Source of the DNA: TH-plancto1 sp043777375 | Lineage (GTDB): Bacteria; Planctomycetota; Planctomycetia; Planctomycetales; Planctomycetaceae | Direction: 5' to 3' | DNA length: 64,000 bases | Assembly: GCA_043777375.1 (NCBI GenBank) | Contig: JAYWHX010000036.1 | Location: 1 to 64,000, forward strand | Part shown: in pieces, positions 34,556 through 44,153 of the stretch | Layout of the letters: every line of letters begins with the position of its first letter | How positions within the stretch are numbered: the first letter of the stretch is position 1 | The notes under the pieces: model-generated | Told to the model about the DNA's origin: nothing | What the model saw: only the letters and a program-made list of their open reading frames with translations | Databases searched by the model: none | Made by a program: the position numbers and the translations under genes

Positions 34556-36361
34556 TTAGTTGCCGCCGAGGTTTTCCTTGGCAAACTTGGCGATCACAGC
34601 TCCCAGTCCGGTCAGCACGCCTTCGTTCATCTTCATTTCAGCGTCGATGGCCCCGTTGACGAGCTTCAACTGGATCGTCACCACGTCATCGGTTCCCTGC
34701 ATCGCGTCGATAGCAGTCTGCTGCCAATCAAAGTTTTGGAGAGCGCTGAGCCTGTCTGATGCACTGCCTGAACCAGGAGCTTTCTTGGCCTTTTCCTTCT
34801 CGCCTGCCTTGGGGGCTACAGCGTCTTTTTGCGGCGATTTCTTCTGCATCAGTCGCAGCAGGTCGAAGTCCTTCTCTTGCATAAACGCGTGGGCCGTCGA
34901 CAGTGTTTCTCGGGCTCGGAACCGCACATCGACGAATGATTCCAGCGATTTTCCGGGACCTTCACTCGCAACTGCGACAACCTTCTTCAGGCCATCCAGG
35001 CTGCCGACTCCCGTGGCAAAACCCACGAAAGTGGGACCTGCAGCGACGTAGACTGTGCCATCGCCGCCGTAGAAGTCGAGCAGAGCCTGCGGCGGCTTTG
35101 CCACGGTAAATGAATGGATCTTGGTTTCGCCGATCGCTTCGATATTCGTTTTGCTCGACCAACCTTCAGCGATCAAGCCTAACTGGGTGACAATGGTTTC
35201 CATCCGCTCGCGGTTGTCGATGGAACGCATTCCCAATACGAAACTGTGGAATGTCCCCTCGGATGGTGCGATGTCCAGATAGACGTCGACTGCCCTCGAT
35301 TCCAGACTTTTGTTGAGGGCCGCCAGACCGACATCAGCGACCGCAATTCGAGCGGACTTCTGTCCGGGTGTCAGTTTGTCTTCTTTCTCAATCAGCTGCT
35401 TGATGACGGTCGGAGCAAGCTCGTAAATCTTGCTGAGGTTGACGATCGTGGTGTCGGACAGCGGGAGCAGCGCGCGGGCACTGAAGACCGACTTCTCCGC
35501 AGGAACCAGCGAAGCAAACTGAGACTTCTCGTCCGCCACCATCGCCACCCATTTGGCGAAGACCGTGTTGGGCATGGCAGTGAGATGAGCCTGTCCGATC
35601 CCCTGCTTCTGCTCTTCGCTGGTCGTCCAACCTGCTTCGATCAGCTGGGTTTCAGAGAACAGTTCGGCCATGCTATCCATTTGCTGCTCGACCATCAGCT
35701 TGCGCAGGTCGAACGCTTCCTGGGATTCATCGGACTTCTTCTTCAGTGCCGAGACGCGGTTCTCTTTGAGCTTCTTGATCGCGGCAGCGCGGACCTTGGC
35801 TTCCGCTTCTGTGTTCTGGCTCAGTGCTGCGAAGTCGAGTCCCTTCGTGAACAGGGCATTCAAAGTCACATCGGGAGACGCGACATCAACGGGAACATCT
35901 GTCGCCTTGTCGGAAATGCTGGCGTAGTTGTTGTTTCCTTTGGCTCGCATCCACCCGTTGAATGTGGCACCAGTGAGGGCATAAAGAGTCTTGTCTTTCC
36001 GATCCTTCTCCGCATCGATTCCGATCGGTACGAGATTTCCGTCGATGAAATCAGCCTTCAGATCTTCGACGGGGATCTGCATCAACTTCCGCTGCCCCGT
36101 ATCCTCCGTGAACAACAGGCTCATCCCAACCGGCAGTTTAGGGTTTACGCCGATCAGAAAGATCTCGATATTGGGTTTGATGTTCTTTTCGAAAATTCCC
36201 TTTTGCTTAGCAAGTTTGACCGTCAGGTACTCCATATCCTTGAGCACGCCATCAGCGCTATGCAGCCCCGCGTGAATTTTAGCAGGCTCTTGTGCGGAAA
36301 CAGGACAACCCACACTGACTGCTGCGCACAATGCTGCGGTGCGAAACCAAGACATATTCAT
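34556..36361 (-). CDS. Secreted protein of unknown function
   Basis: About 601 residues from the ATG at 36361, which has GGAG upstream and begins a signal peptide (MNMSWFRTAALCAAVSVGCPVSA). No enzyme motif was recognised. The protein is rich in charged helices in the middle (AAAIKKLKENRVSALKKKSDESQ) and has a Lys/Ala/Pro-rich stretch near the C-terminus (KAGEKEKAKKAPGSGSA). It is probably periplasmic or exported. It is divergent from scpA. Confidence 0.75.
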   Translation of the reverse strand: MNMSWFRTAALCAAVSVGCPVSAQEPAKIHAGLHSADGVLKDMEYLTVKLAKQKGIFEKNIKPNIEIFLIGVNPKLPVGMSLLFTEDTGQRKLMQIPVEDLKADFIDGNLVPIGIDAEKDRKDKTLYALTGATFNGWMRAKGNNNYASISDKATDVPVDVASPDVTLNALFTKGLDFAALSQNTEAEAKVRAAAIKKLKENRVSALKKKSDESQEAFDLRKLMVEQQMDSMAELFSETQLIEAGWTTSEEQKQGIGQAHLTAMPNTVFAKWVAMVADEKSQFASLVPAEKSVFSARALLPLSDTTIVNLSKIYELAPTVIKQLIEKEDKLTPGQKSARIAVADVGLAALNKSLESRAVDVYLDIAPSEGTFHSFVLGMRSIDNRERMETIVTQLGLIAEGWSSKTNIEAIGETKIHSFTVAKPPQALLDFYGGDGTVYVAAGPTFVGFATGVGSLDGLKKVVAVASEGPGKSLESFVDVRFRARETLSTAHAFMQEKDFDLLRLMQKKSPQKDAVAPKAGEKEKAKKAPGSGSASDRLSALQNFDWQQTAIDAMQGTDDVVTIQLKLVNGAIDAEMKMNEGVLTGLGAVIAKFAKENLGGN

Positions 36362-36821
36362 CTGCGAGACTCCATCCCGTCCGGGAAACTCCCCCTCCCC
36401 AGCCAACGCTGAAGTGGTGACCCTTCATTGGAAGGATAGGAGAACGTCGCAGGACAGGCAACTTTGAAGGGGGCGGATCGATGATGGGGCTGGATGGTGA
36501 CCGGCGGAATCTGCCGCCAGAGCATGCGATCAAGCTCCCGGCTCTCCAGAGAGGGCGGGCGTATTGAATCCGAAATGTGAATCGATCCAGTCCACGGGAT
36601 GCACAGACTACGATTCGACCAGAACAACAGGCGTTCTCCATGTGGAACACGCAGTCCCCCGTCATTGTCACAATCGGAAAAGTGAAACGGGGGACGCGAT
36701 CTTCAGGCAGCCAGATTGGCATCGAACTCATCGAAGTCCGTCCACTACACTCTCATCGCGGGATGATCGTCCTGACCGCTTGTGACCCGACACCCAGTCA
36801 GTCAGCCCCAATCAGAGAACC
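36362..36821. other. Divergent spacer upstream of scpA
   Basis: About 460 bp. A plus-strand frame at 36577-36906 (internal ATG context MWNTQSPVIVTIGKVKRG) is open but overlaps scpA by 85 bp and shows no family signature, so I do not call it a gene. Promoters for scpA and the secreted protein should lie here. Confidence 0.4.
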
Positions 36822-37625
36822 ATGGACCAGGCGATCACACCTCCGCCCTACCGCGTGTCGCTCGGATTCTTCACCGGTCCGCTCGATCTGCTCCTCTATC
36901 TGGTGAGGCGGGACGAGTTTGCTGCTCGCGATCTCCCACTCTCGAAAGTCACGACACAATTCCTCGAATTCCTTTCGGTGTTGGAGTTGATCGACCTCGA
37001 GCTGGCCTCCGAGTTCGTGGTCGTGGCCAGCACACTGCTCGAAATGAAGAGCCGCGATGTCCTACCCGCTGACAGCTCCGTCGACGACGCTCTCGACGAC
37101 GCTCTCGATGATGCTCCCGTCAGCGATGGCCCGGCCAGCGACCTGATTCGCAAGCTCCTCGAATACCGCCGCTTCCGCGATGCCGCCCATGCACTAGAAA
37201 ATCGTGCCATCGAATGGCAGTCACGCTACCCCAGGCTCTCCGACGAACGCCCCGTAATCGGCAAGACCCCCGCAGCGGACCGCATCAAAGAAGTCGAGCT
37301 GTGGGATCTGGTGAGTGCCCTCGGTCGCGTTCTGAAAAAGACCGATGTCCAAACCGAGGGCCGCATCCGCTATGACGACACTCCCATCGAGGTCTACGTC
37401 GAGCAGATCGGCTCGCGCGTCCGTGCCGAGGGGGAAGTTTTCTTCACCCAGCTGTTCGATCACGAGACGATTCGGTCGCGGATTGTGGGGATGTTCCTAG
37501 CGATTTTGGAATTGATTCGCCACCACGGCTACCGGGCGATTCAAGAAGGACTCTACGGAGAGATCCGAGTCCTGCCGCCGCTTCCGGTGAGTGCAGAGGG
37601 GACGACCGCTTCTGCCATCGTGTGA
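36822..37625 (+). CDS. scpA: Segregation and condensation protein A
   Basis: A 267-residue kleisin that bridges SMC heads in the bacterial condensin complex during chromosome segregation. The N-terminal signature is clear: FFTGPLDLLLYLVRRDE, then VTTQFLEFLSVLELIDLELASEFVVVASTLLEMKSRDVLP. The C-terminal winged-helix part (EGEVFFTQLFDHETIRSRIVGMFLAILELIRH) is also present. An acidic linker of Asp-Asp-Ala repeats lies at about residues 85-100. scpB is not adjacent. The ATG (MDQAITPPPY) fits the family. Confidence 0.92.
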   Translation: MDQAITPPPYRVSLGFFTGPLDLLLYLVRRDEFAARDLPLSKVTTQFLEFLSVLELIDLELASEFVVVASTLLEMKSRDVLPADSSVDDALDDALDDAPVSDGPASDLIRKLLEYRRFRDAAHALENRAIEWQSRYPRLSDERPVIGKTPAADRIKEVELWDLVSALGRVLKKTDVQTEGRIRYDDTPIEVYVEQIGSRVRAEGEVFFTQLFDHETIRSRIVGMFLAILELIRHHGYRAIQEGLYGEIRVLPPLPVSAEGTTASAIV

Positions 37626-37761
37626 GGCCGTGTTCGAGCATCTCAGTACCACTTCCCTTGACGCCAACTTTCCGGTAGTCGACGCTGTGGCGACCAAGCT
37701 TCGCGAATTTGTCGATAGCGACACTTGCAGCTCAACAGATCTCAGCTCGGATTCACCTGCC

Positions 37762-38754
37762 ATGTCTCGCCCTCTCGTCGTAGTGACCGATTTCATCCTG
37801 CCTCCACTCACGCATGAGGATCGGATTCTGGGAGAGGCGGCCAACGTGGTGGCGCTCAATGCGTACTGTGAAGATGACCTCGTCGGGAAGATCGAAGACG
37901 CCGACGCGATCATGCTGTATCACTTCATCTCGATTACGCGCCGGACCATCGATCGACTGAATCGATGCAAGCTGATCGTCCGCTGCGGTGTCGGATTCGA
38001 CAACATCGATCGCGCAGCTGCTCGTGAACGCGGGATCGCGGTCTCCAATGTCCCCGATTACGGCACCGAGGAGGTGGCCGACTCCGCCCTTGCGATGCTG
38101 CTGACATTGATGCGTGGTGTCCATTACATGAACAGCCGCCTTCAACACAAGCAGGGACCGTGGATCTACGAGCAGGTTCGCCCGCAGCATCGCCTGCGTG
38201 GGCAGACAATTGGGTTGATCGGTTTGGGACGCATCGGTATTGCCACGGCGCAGCGGGCCAAGGCTCTCGGGCTGAACGTGCTGTTCTATGATCCCTATGT
38301 CGTGGATGGTATGGACAAAGCGATCGGTGTCACGCGCTGCGACACGCTGGAAGAGATGCTGCCGCGCGTGAACGCCGTCAGCGTCCACTGCCCCCGGACT
38401 GCGGAGACACAGCACATCCTCAATGCTCGAACCATCGCGTTGCTGCCGCGCGGGGCATTCCTCGTCAACACAGCCCGTGGCGGTTGTGTGGATGTCTATG
38501 CCGTGCAGGCGGCCATTGAGTCGGAGCACCTGCGAGGAGCTGCGATTGATGTCCTGGAGGTCGAGCCACCCGCCGAAGATGATCCACTGATCACCGCCTG
38601 GCGCACACCCGGCACTCTGGTCCACGACCGAGTGATCATCAATCCGCACTCGGCCTTTTACTCCGAGGAGGGGCTGGACGACATGCGCATCAAGGGCAGC
38701 CAAAACTGTCTTCGCGTCCTGCAAGGCAAGTCGCCGAGGAACGTCGTGAATTGA
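37762..38754 (+). CDS. NAD-dependent D-2-hydroxyacid dehydrogenase (CtBP-like)
   Basis: A 330-residue oxidoreductase. The nucleotide-binding loop GLIGLGRIG, the first signature RCGVGFDNIDRAAARERGI, the NTARGG segment and the catalytic region INPHSAFYSEEGL are present. It most resembles C-terminal-binding-protein and phosphoglycerate-dehydrogenase-like members; the substrate cannot be fixed. I chose the ATG at 37762 (MSRPLVVVTDF). The frame is open upstream but those residues lack family character. It follows scpA by 136 bp. Confidence 0.88.
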   Translation: MSRPLVVVTDFILPPLTHEDRILGEAANVVALNAYCEDDLVGKIEDADAIMLYHFISITRRTIDRLNRCKLIVRCGVGFDNIDRAAARERGIAVSNVPDYGTEEVADSALAMLLTLMRGVHYMNSRLQHKQGPWIYEQVRPQHRLRGQTIGLIGLGRIGIATAQRAKALGLNVLFYDPYVVDGMDKAIGVTRCDTLEEMLPRVNAVSVHCPRTAETQHILNARTIALLPRGAFLVNTARGGCVDVYAVQAAIESEHLRGAAIDVLEVEPPAEDDPLITAWRTPGTLVHDRVIINPHSAFYSEEGLDDMRIKGSQNCLRVLQGKSPRNVVN

Positions 38755-38810
38755 GTTGCCATCGAGGGTTGAGCGAGGTCATGTCGCTCAGCAGCTGACG
38801 CTCTGTGATC

Positions 38811-41800
38811 TTACTCCACCCGCAGTGCCATCAGCATGGGCAGTCTGGCGACCTCGCGCACGGCGGCCAGCGACGACAGCATGCCTGCTGCGAACACAGC
38901 GGCGATCGTCAGGCCCAGCCCCGGCCAGGAGACATCGGCTCCAATGCTCAGCAGATGCGGAGCCATCGCGACCGCAGCTGCGACGGTGCCGCTGATGAGT
39001 CCGAAGGTGAGGAGGAAGGCGTTCTCTAGCAGCACGATGTGGCGGAGCATCGCGGTCGTGTACCCGACAGCTCGCAAGAGGGCCAACTCGCTGCGGCGTT
39101 CCCAAACGTTGCGCATCATCACGACGCCCAGGCCGACGGTCCCCAGTAGCAGCCCCAGCCCACCGAGCGTTTGGAACGTCGACAGATACGTGTTCTGCAC
39201 CGACAGGAAATTCGCCAGGCGGTCGGCGACTCGCTCGGCATCGAACCCCGCGTCCGCGAGATCGGTCTCTAGCAGCGTCGTGACCTGTGAGGCAATTGCC
39301 GGATCGACCTCAAGCAAGAAGTAGCGATACCCCGAGGTGTCCGGGAACAGTCGCAGCAGATTCTCTTCCGACATCAGCAGCACACCCTGGAACACGCTGC
39401 CATCGAGCATGCCCCGCACCTTCAGTGTTTGTTTGCGGCGGTTCGAGTCCGCCACTTCGAACGTCGCCCCGATCCCTTTGTGTAGCGAATACTGCAAAGT
39501 GTTCATGTCCCCCAGCACCGGGATTTCTCCTCCCGATTCCTTTGCCGACAACAGCGCCCACGGATCACTGACCCGCGTGTCGGCGAACTTGAACCGCTGG
39601 TCTTTCGAGAGCTTCTCGATCACCGTTTGTGGGACACCGAGGATCGTCGGCAGCTGGGTTTGATAGAGGTTCAGGCAGCTGGCGTTCTCGCCGGGCTTCA
39701 TGCGGAACGCGGTGAACTGCGTCTGTTTCAGCAGCTCTTCGTTCTCGGCTTTTGACCGCAGATTCACCCCGGCCTTGGTCCGACCCGAGGGAGTGTTGAG
39801 GTCGTACAGCACGGGCTGGTTCGTCTCAGCGACCAGGGTGTAACCCCCGTTACCGGAGTCTCGGCGCGGAGCCTCGACTGCGGGGTTTCGCTTCCCTGAA
39901 GCCACTGCCACAACCAAGAATGTGGCCGATGCGATCAGGCTGGCCGTCAGCAAGCTGCGAGAACGATTGCGAGCCGCATTCCTCACCGCCAGCGTTGCCA
40001 GAGCCCGCAACCCTCGGCCGCGAACTGCTCCGGTACTGTCTGTCGCCAGCCAGTGAGAAAAGGCCGACAGACTGGCCACGAGGGCCGAGAGTCCACCGAC
40101 AAAAAACGCGATCGTGCGAATCGAGAACCCGGCGAACGCCTCGCTCGATGGGACTAGGCCGAGAACGCCCGCGACCAGCAGCAACGCGCTGATCCCCGTT
40201 GAAATCCACATCACCCGCCGACCACGAGTCCCGCCCTGCCCCACGTTCGTGGAGCCACTGATCCCGGCATTCGACAACAGAGCCCGAGGCGACATCGCGC
40301 GCAGCTGGCGACTCGTCCGCCAGATCATCAGCGTTGAGATCACCAGAGCAATCAGCCATCCGGTGATCAGACTGGCCGCTCGAACATGCAGGAAGAGTGA
40401 ACGTGTTCCGACCGCTCCCGACCACCATGTCGTCAGCCCATAGATCACCACTCCGGCGTAAAGGACACCGCCCGCGATTCCCAATAGTCCTCCGATGGCT
40501 GCGAGCGTGATTCCCTGTGTCAGCACTTGCTGCCCCACCGACTTCGAGGTCCAACCGACGCCCAGTAACACGCCGAATTCGCGGCTGCGATTCTCCAGGC
40601 CGAGTCGGAACAGCAACGAGACGAGCAGCAGCGCCGACGCGATCAGGAACAGGCTGAACCCGAGGAACAGCCCCGTGAAGTCGGTCGTGCCGCGCGCCGC
40701 CATCAACCCTTGCAGCTTGACCGGCTCGACCGCCAGCCCGGTCACGCTCGTATCGAGTTTGGTCAGCCACTCGGCCTCGAATGTCTTGGCGAAATCGGCC
40801 AGCGGCAATCCTGCGGGTGGAGCAATCCGCAGCGAGGTGCGGTTGCCGTATCGGCTTTTGAATAACTCTTCGGCGGCACTCAAGTGCCAGAATACCTTGG
40901 GAGTGGTGCGGTACGGCTTCCAGAAGTCGCGGTCGCGCTGCGTGATGCGGTCCTTCTTCAGCGGGAACGGCTCGCGCCACTTCGTCGGGTCTTCTGCGTC
41001 CGAGATCCCTGCAACATACGGAGTCAGTCCCGGATCGGCCCCAGCACCGGCGAGCTTCACGATGCCGCTGATCTTCGCGGTGCGGGTCAGCTCTGGCAGT
41101 TCCCCCGTGTCGCCAACGACCTTATATTTCAGCGTGACCGAATCACCGACCGCGACCGCCAAATCCTCGGCCAGCCAGTCGTTGATCGCGATCTCATCCT
41201 TGGTTTGCGGGGCCACTCCACTGGCAAATTCGAGTGACCCAAACGCTCCGGTGGGGGGACTCTCACCGACTCCAGCGGAGATCGGATACATCGAGAACTT
41301 GCTCGGGTCGTTTGGGTTCTCAATTTCAGTCAACAACGAAACCAGTACCGGCGAGGTCGCCCATCCCTTGTCCTTCGCCACCTTCTCCGCAGCTGCGATC
41401 GTTCCCTCATCGATCAGCATCCGCTCGCTTTCGAGTGACAGGTAGCTGTGGGCTTCGTTGGGGACCAGGCGTAACGAGAGATCTTGTAGATCCAGCTTGC
41501 GATGCAGCTGTTCGGTGAGCTGAGTGGCAAGGTCGGCCCTGATCGGATCGTGTTCACCACTGGTATTCGAGCGATCCACCCCGAGCAGCAACGCATTGAT
41601 CCGTGCGGGCTTCTCCGGCTCCTTCTTCCGTACCGACGCCGGGACGTGCTGCAGGTTAAGCTGCGTCTGCAACTCCCCCAGATCGACGAAGGCATTCAGC
41701 GGCAGTTGCTGGCTGGGATTGAGTCCAAAACGCCCAGGCATTTGCTGGTCTTCAAAGATGCGCGAGACCGTGGTGGGGAGTTCGACAACGGTCTCCTCGC

Positions 41801-42314
41801 GCTCACCGAGCAGAGCATCCCGCGGAATGGTCGAGGGGATTTCGATCACCACCGACGCTTTGTCGCCGACTTTGAGTTCGAGTTGTTCGGCCAGACGGCG
41901 ACTGATGGCCAGCCCCTCTCCCGGTGGGTCGACGCCCGCCAGTTTCCAGAACGCCGCATCAACTCCATGGACCTCCACATGCCCGGCTCGGCGCGAGGTC
42001 GCCGACGTGATCTGTCCTGTCTGTACACTTCCCGTCACCAGGATCGCCGGGGCCACGGTCGCGATATCGACCTTCCACGCTTCGGCCAACTCAGCGGCCA
42101 TCTCCTGCCGAAAAAATCTCGGCCCCCGCACCACATGATCGACTCCGCCCAGCCGCTCCAGCGACAGCGTCTCCAAACTCCCCCGCACCGAGTCCCCGAC
42201 AATCAACGCCCCGCTGATGACCGCCGTGGCGAGGGCCACTCCGACGATGACCGCGATACTGGATCGGGAAAAGTGCTGGAGCGTAGAGAGCCAGAAAGTT
42301 TGTCGCGTGAACAT
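38811..42314 (-). CDS. Large FtsX/MacB-type ABC transporter permease
   Basis: About 1167 residues. An N-terminal helix (SIAVIVGVALATAVISGALIVGD) is followed by a large extracytoplasmic MacB-like region. Then comes a first FtsX permease block (about 575-700, with FSLFLIASALLLVSLLFRLGLENRSREFGVLLGVG), a second extracytoplasmic region and a final FtsX block (GGLGLLLGTVGLGVVMMRNVWERRSELALLRAVGY, about 1040-1160). It likely acts in lipoprotein or small-molecule export, or as a mechanotransmission permease. No ATPase gene is adjacent. The ATG at 42314 is preferred over a GTG at 42326. Confidence 0.88.
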   Translation of the reverse strand: MFTRQTFWLSTLQHFSRSSIAVIVGVALATAVISGALIVGDSVRGSLETLSLERLGGVDHVVRGPRFFRQEMAAELAEAWKVDIATVAPAILVTGSVQTGQITSATSRRAGHVEVHGVDAAFWKLAGVDPPGEGLAISRRLAEQLELKVGDKASVVIEIPSTIPRDALLGEREETVVELPTTVSRIFEDQQMPGRFGLNPSQQLPLNAFVDLGELQTQLNLQHVPASVRKKEPEKPARINALLLGVDRSNTSGEHDPIRADLATQLTEQLHRKLDLQDLSLRLVPNEAHSYLSLESERMLIDEGTIAAAEKVAKDKGWATSPVLVSLLTEIENPNDPSKFSMYPISAGVGESPPTGAFGSLEFASGVAPQTKDEIAINDWLAEDLAVAVGDSVTLKYKVVGDTGELPELTRTAKISGIVKLAGAGADPGLTPYVAGISDAEDPTKWREPFPLKKDRITQRDRDFWKPYRTTPKVFWHLSAAEELFKSRYGNRTSLRIAPPAGLPLADFAKTFEAEWLTKLDTSVTGLAVEPVKLQGLMAARGTTDFTGLFLGFSLFLIASALLLVSLLFRLGLENRSREFGVLLGVGWTSKSVGQQVLTQGITLAAIGGLLGIAGGVLYAGVVIYGLTTWWSGAVGTRSLFLHVRAASLITGWLIALVISTLMIWRTSRQLRAMSPRALLSNAGISGSTNVGQGGTRGRRVMWISTGISALLLVAGVLGLVPSSEAFAGFSIRTIAFFVGGLSALVASLSAFSHWLATDSTGAVRGRGLRALATLAVRNAARNRSRSLLTASLIASATFLVVAVASGKRNPAVEAPRRDSGNGGYTLVAETNQPVLYDLNTPSGRTKAGVNLRSKAENEELLKQTQFTAFRMKPGENASCLNLYQTQLPTILGVPQTVIEKLSKDQRFKFADTRVSDPWALLSAKESGGEIPVLGDMNTLQYSLHKGIGATFEVADSNRRKQTLKVRGMLDGSVFQGVLLMSEENLLRLFPDTSGYRYFLLEVDPAIASQVTTLLETDLADAGFDAERVADRLANFLSVQNTYLSTFQTLGGLGLLLGTVGLGVVMMRNVWERRSELALLRAVGYTTAMLRHIVLLENAFLLTFGLISGTVAAAVAMAPHLLSIGADVSWPGLGLTIAAVFAAGMLSSLAAVREVARLPMLMALRVE

Positions 42315-42410
42315 ATGGCGTCGCACGAAGGACGGTGGAGTGTGTCAAGAGTGACACATTACAGGGGCCGATGCGAAGGGAGTAGGCAGCCCTCTACCCT
42401 GATGTCTCCC

Positions 42411-42456
42411 CATCCCTTTCGGGATGTGGAACGAGCGGGCAAATGTACCCGTTCCA
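42411..42456. terminator. Paired hairpins downstream of the DUF1552 gene
   Basis: CATCCC-TTTC-GGGATG (42411-42426) is a perfect 6-bp stem. Next to it, TGGAAC (42427-42432) pairs with GTTCCA (42451-42456), with inner GGG/CCC. They lie just past the stop of the minus-strand DUF1552 gene and could end its transcript. No clear T-run is seen. Confidence 0.4.
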
Positions 42457-42479
42457 CCAAAGGTGCCCATTCCACAGCC

Positions 42480-43823
42480 CTACCCCTTCAATCCCGCCAG
42501 CCGCCCGTTGCTATCCCCCAGCGATTCCACCTTGGCCCCGACGCGGTCGAGCATCGACAGGTACAGGTTGGTCATGGGGGTGCCGTTTTCGTATTTGATA
42601 TGCCGACCCGTATCGATCGAGCCACCGGCCCGGCCGGCCATGATGATCGGCAGGTCGTCGTGGTTGTGGCGATTGCCGTCGCCGATGCCGCTGCCGTAAA
42701 TGATCATCGAATTGTCGAGCAGTGTCCCCTCCCCTTCGCGGGTCTCTTTCATCTTGTTCACGATGTAGGAGAACTGCTCGACGTGGAAGCGGTTGATCTT
42801 GCGAATCTTCTCGAGCTTCTCTTCTTTGCTCTCGTGGTGCGACAGCTCGTGGTGCCCTTCGGAAACCCCGATCTCGGGGTAGCTGCGGTTGCTGCCTTCG
42901 TTGGCGAAGACGAACGTCGACACGCGGGTGGTATCTGTTTGGAAGGCCAGGACCATCAGATCACCCAACAGTCGGATATGCTCGTCATAATCTTTGGGAA
43001 TACCGGCTGGCTTTTTCAAATCGATATCGGACAGGTCAATCTTCTCGCGCGACTTGGCGATCCTCTGCTCCAATTCGCGCACAGCTGTCATGTACTCGTC
43101 GAGTTTACGGCGATCCGCGCCGCTCACCTTGTTGCTGAGCCGCTTGGCATCGTCAGTCACAAAATCGAGTACGCTCTGACTGTACTTCTCACGCCGACCG
43201 CGAGCGGCTTCACTCTCGCCGATTCGGCTATTCGAGAACAGACGCTCGAAGACTAGCTTGGGGTCGACCTCTTTCGGAACGGGCTGGGATTCCGACTTCC
43301 ACGCAATGTTGGATGAGTAAGCACAGCTGTACCCCGAGTCACAGCTACCCGCCATCGACGCTGGATCGCAACCGATTTCTAATGAGGGTAACCGCGTGAA
43401 CTTGGCAAGTTCTTCGGCCGCTAATTGGTCAACCGAGACGCCTGCCCGGATGTCGGCCCCATCGGTCTTGCGAGCCTGCGTTCCGGTGAGGAAAGTCGCC
43501 AGAGCGCGAGCGTGGTCGCCGCCTCCGTCTCCGTTGGCAGCGGCTTTTTGTTGAGTCAGCCCACTGAGAACATTCAGTTCGCTCTTCAGCCCTTGGAGCG
43601 GCTCCAGAGTCCACGGAAGCTCGTACTCCGTTCCTACAGCAGCGGGGGTCCAAGTTTGCATGTGAATCCCGTTGGGGACGTACATAAACGCCATGCGAAC
43701 GGGTGCCGCAGCCGCAGTGGACTGAGCAGCAAACAGCCGACTCGTGCCCATCGATTCCAACAGCGGCAGCGCTAGAGAAACACCCAGACCCTTGAGCAGT
43801 GTGCGGCGAGAAAGAGGTTGCAT
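42480..43823 (-). CDS. DUF1552 Tat-exported protein
   Basis: About 447 residues. The ATG at 43823 has GAGG upstream and begins MQPLSRRTLLKGLGVSLALPLLESMG, a twin-arginine export signal. The family features MAFMYVPNGIH, QKAAANGDGGGDHARALATFLTG and the C-terminal DNSMIIYGSGIGDGNRHNHDDLPIIMAGRAGG match DUF1552 proteins. These are abundant in planctomycetes and usually sit beside a DUF1592/DUF1587 cytochrome gene; that partner is absent here. The function is unknown. Confidence 0.9.
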   Translation of the reverse strand: MQPLSRRTLLKGLGVSLALPLLESMGTSRLFAAQSTAAAAPVRMAFMYVPNGIHMQTWTPAAVGTEYELPWTLEPLQGLKSELNVLSGLTQQKAAANGDGGGDHARALATFLTGTQARKTDGADIRAGVSVDQLAAEELAKFTRLPSLEIGCDPASMAGSCDSGYSCAYSSNIAWKSESQPVPKEVDPKLVFERLFSNSRIGESEAARGRREKYSQSVLDFVTDDAKRLSNKVSGADRRKLDEYMTAVRELEQRIAKSREKIDLSDIDLKKPAGIPKDYDEHIRLLGDLMVLAFQTDTTRVSTFVFANEGSNRSYPEIGVSEGHHELSHHESKEEKLEKIRKINRFHVEQFSYIVNKMKETREGEGTLLDNSMIIYGSGIGDGNRHNHDDLPIIMAGRAGGSIDTGRHIKYENGTPMTNLYLSMLDRVGAKVESLGDSNGRLAGLKG

Positions 43824-44153
43824 GGAGGTGCCTCGTGCTGTGGGGAGGGGCAAAAGTTGGTGGGGACTCCGGAGAGTCGCTGGTGAGAGCCCGGCAGGTG
43901 TGAGAAAAGGTACGTCAAACGTACCGATCAATCCACACGAATATCATAGGCAATCGGCCAATTGCAGGCGAGACCGCCAGCCTGATCCGCCGTTTCCTCG
44001 GCTCGATCAGAGCGAGTCTGCGGATTGCGCCGGTGCGTCGCGGCAGTGGGGGCGCGAGGCAAGTCGCCTTGCTCTGGGTGACTTCCCCGCCGGAACCGCT
44101 TATCCTCACGCAATTGGATCGAACCCTCGTGTGCCTGCTCTCAGGATATCCCC
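43824..44153. other. Divergent spacer between the DUF1552 and beta-propeller genes
   Basis: About 330 bp between divergent starts. No coding frame with recognisable content and no clear operator were seen; it should hold both promoters. Confidence 0.4.

Noticed and set aside
36577..36906. 109-residue frame upstream of scpA
   Set aside because: It overlaps the scpA start by 85 bp, has no ribosome-binding site and no recognised content.
41502..43256. 584-residue plus-strand frame spanning the permease/DUF1552 boundary
   Set aside because: It overlaps two well-supported minus-strand genes and their spacer, with no motifs of its own.
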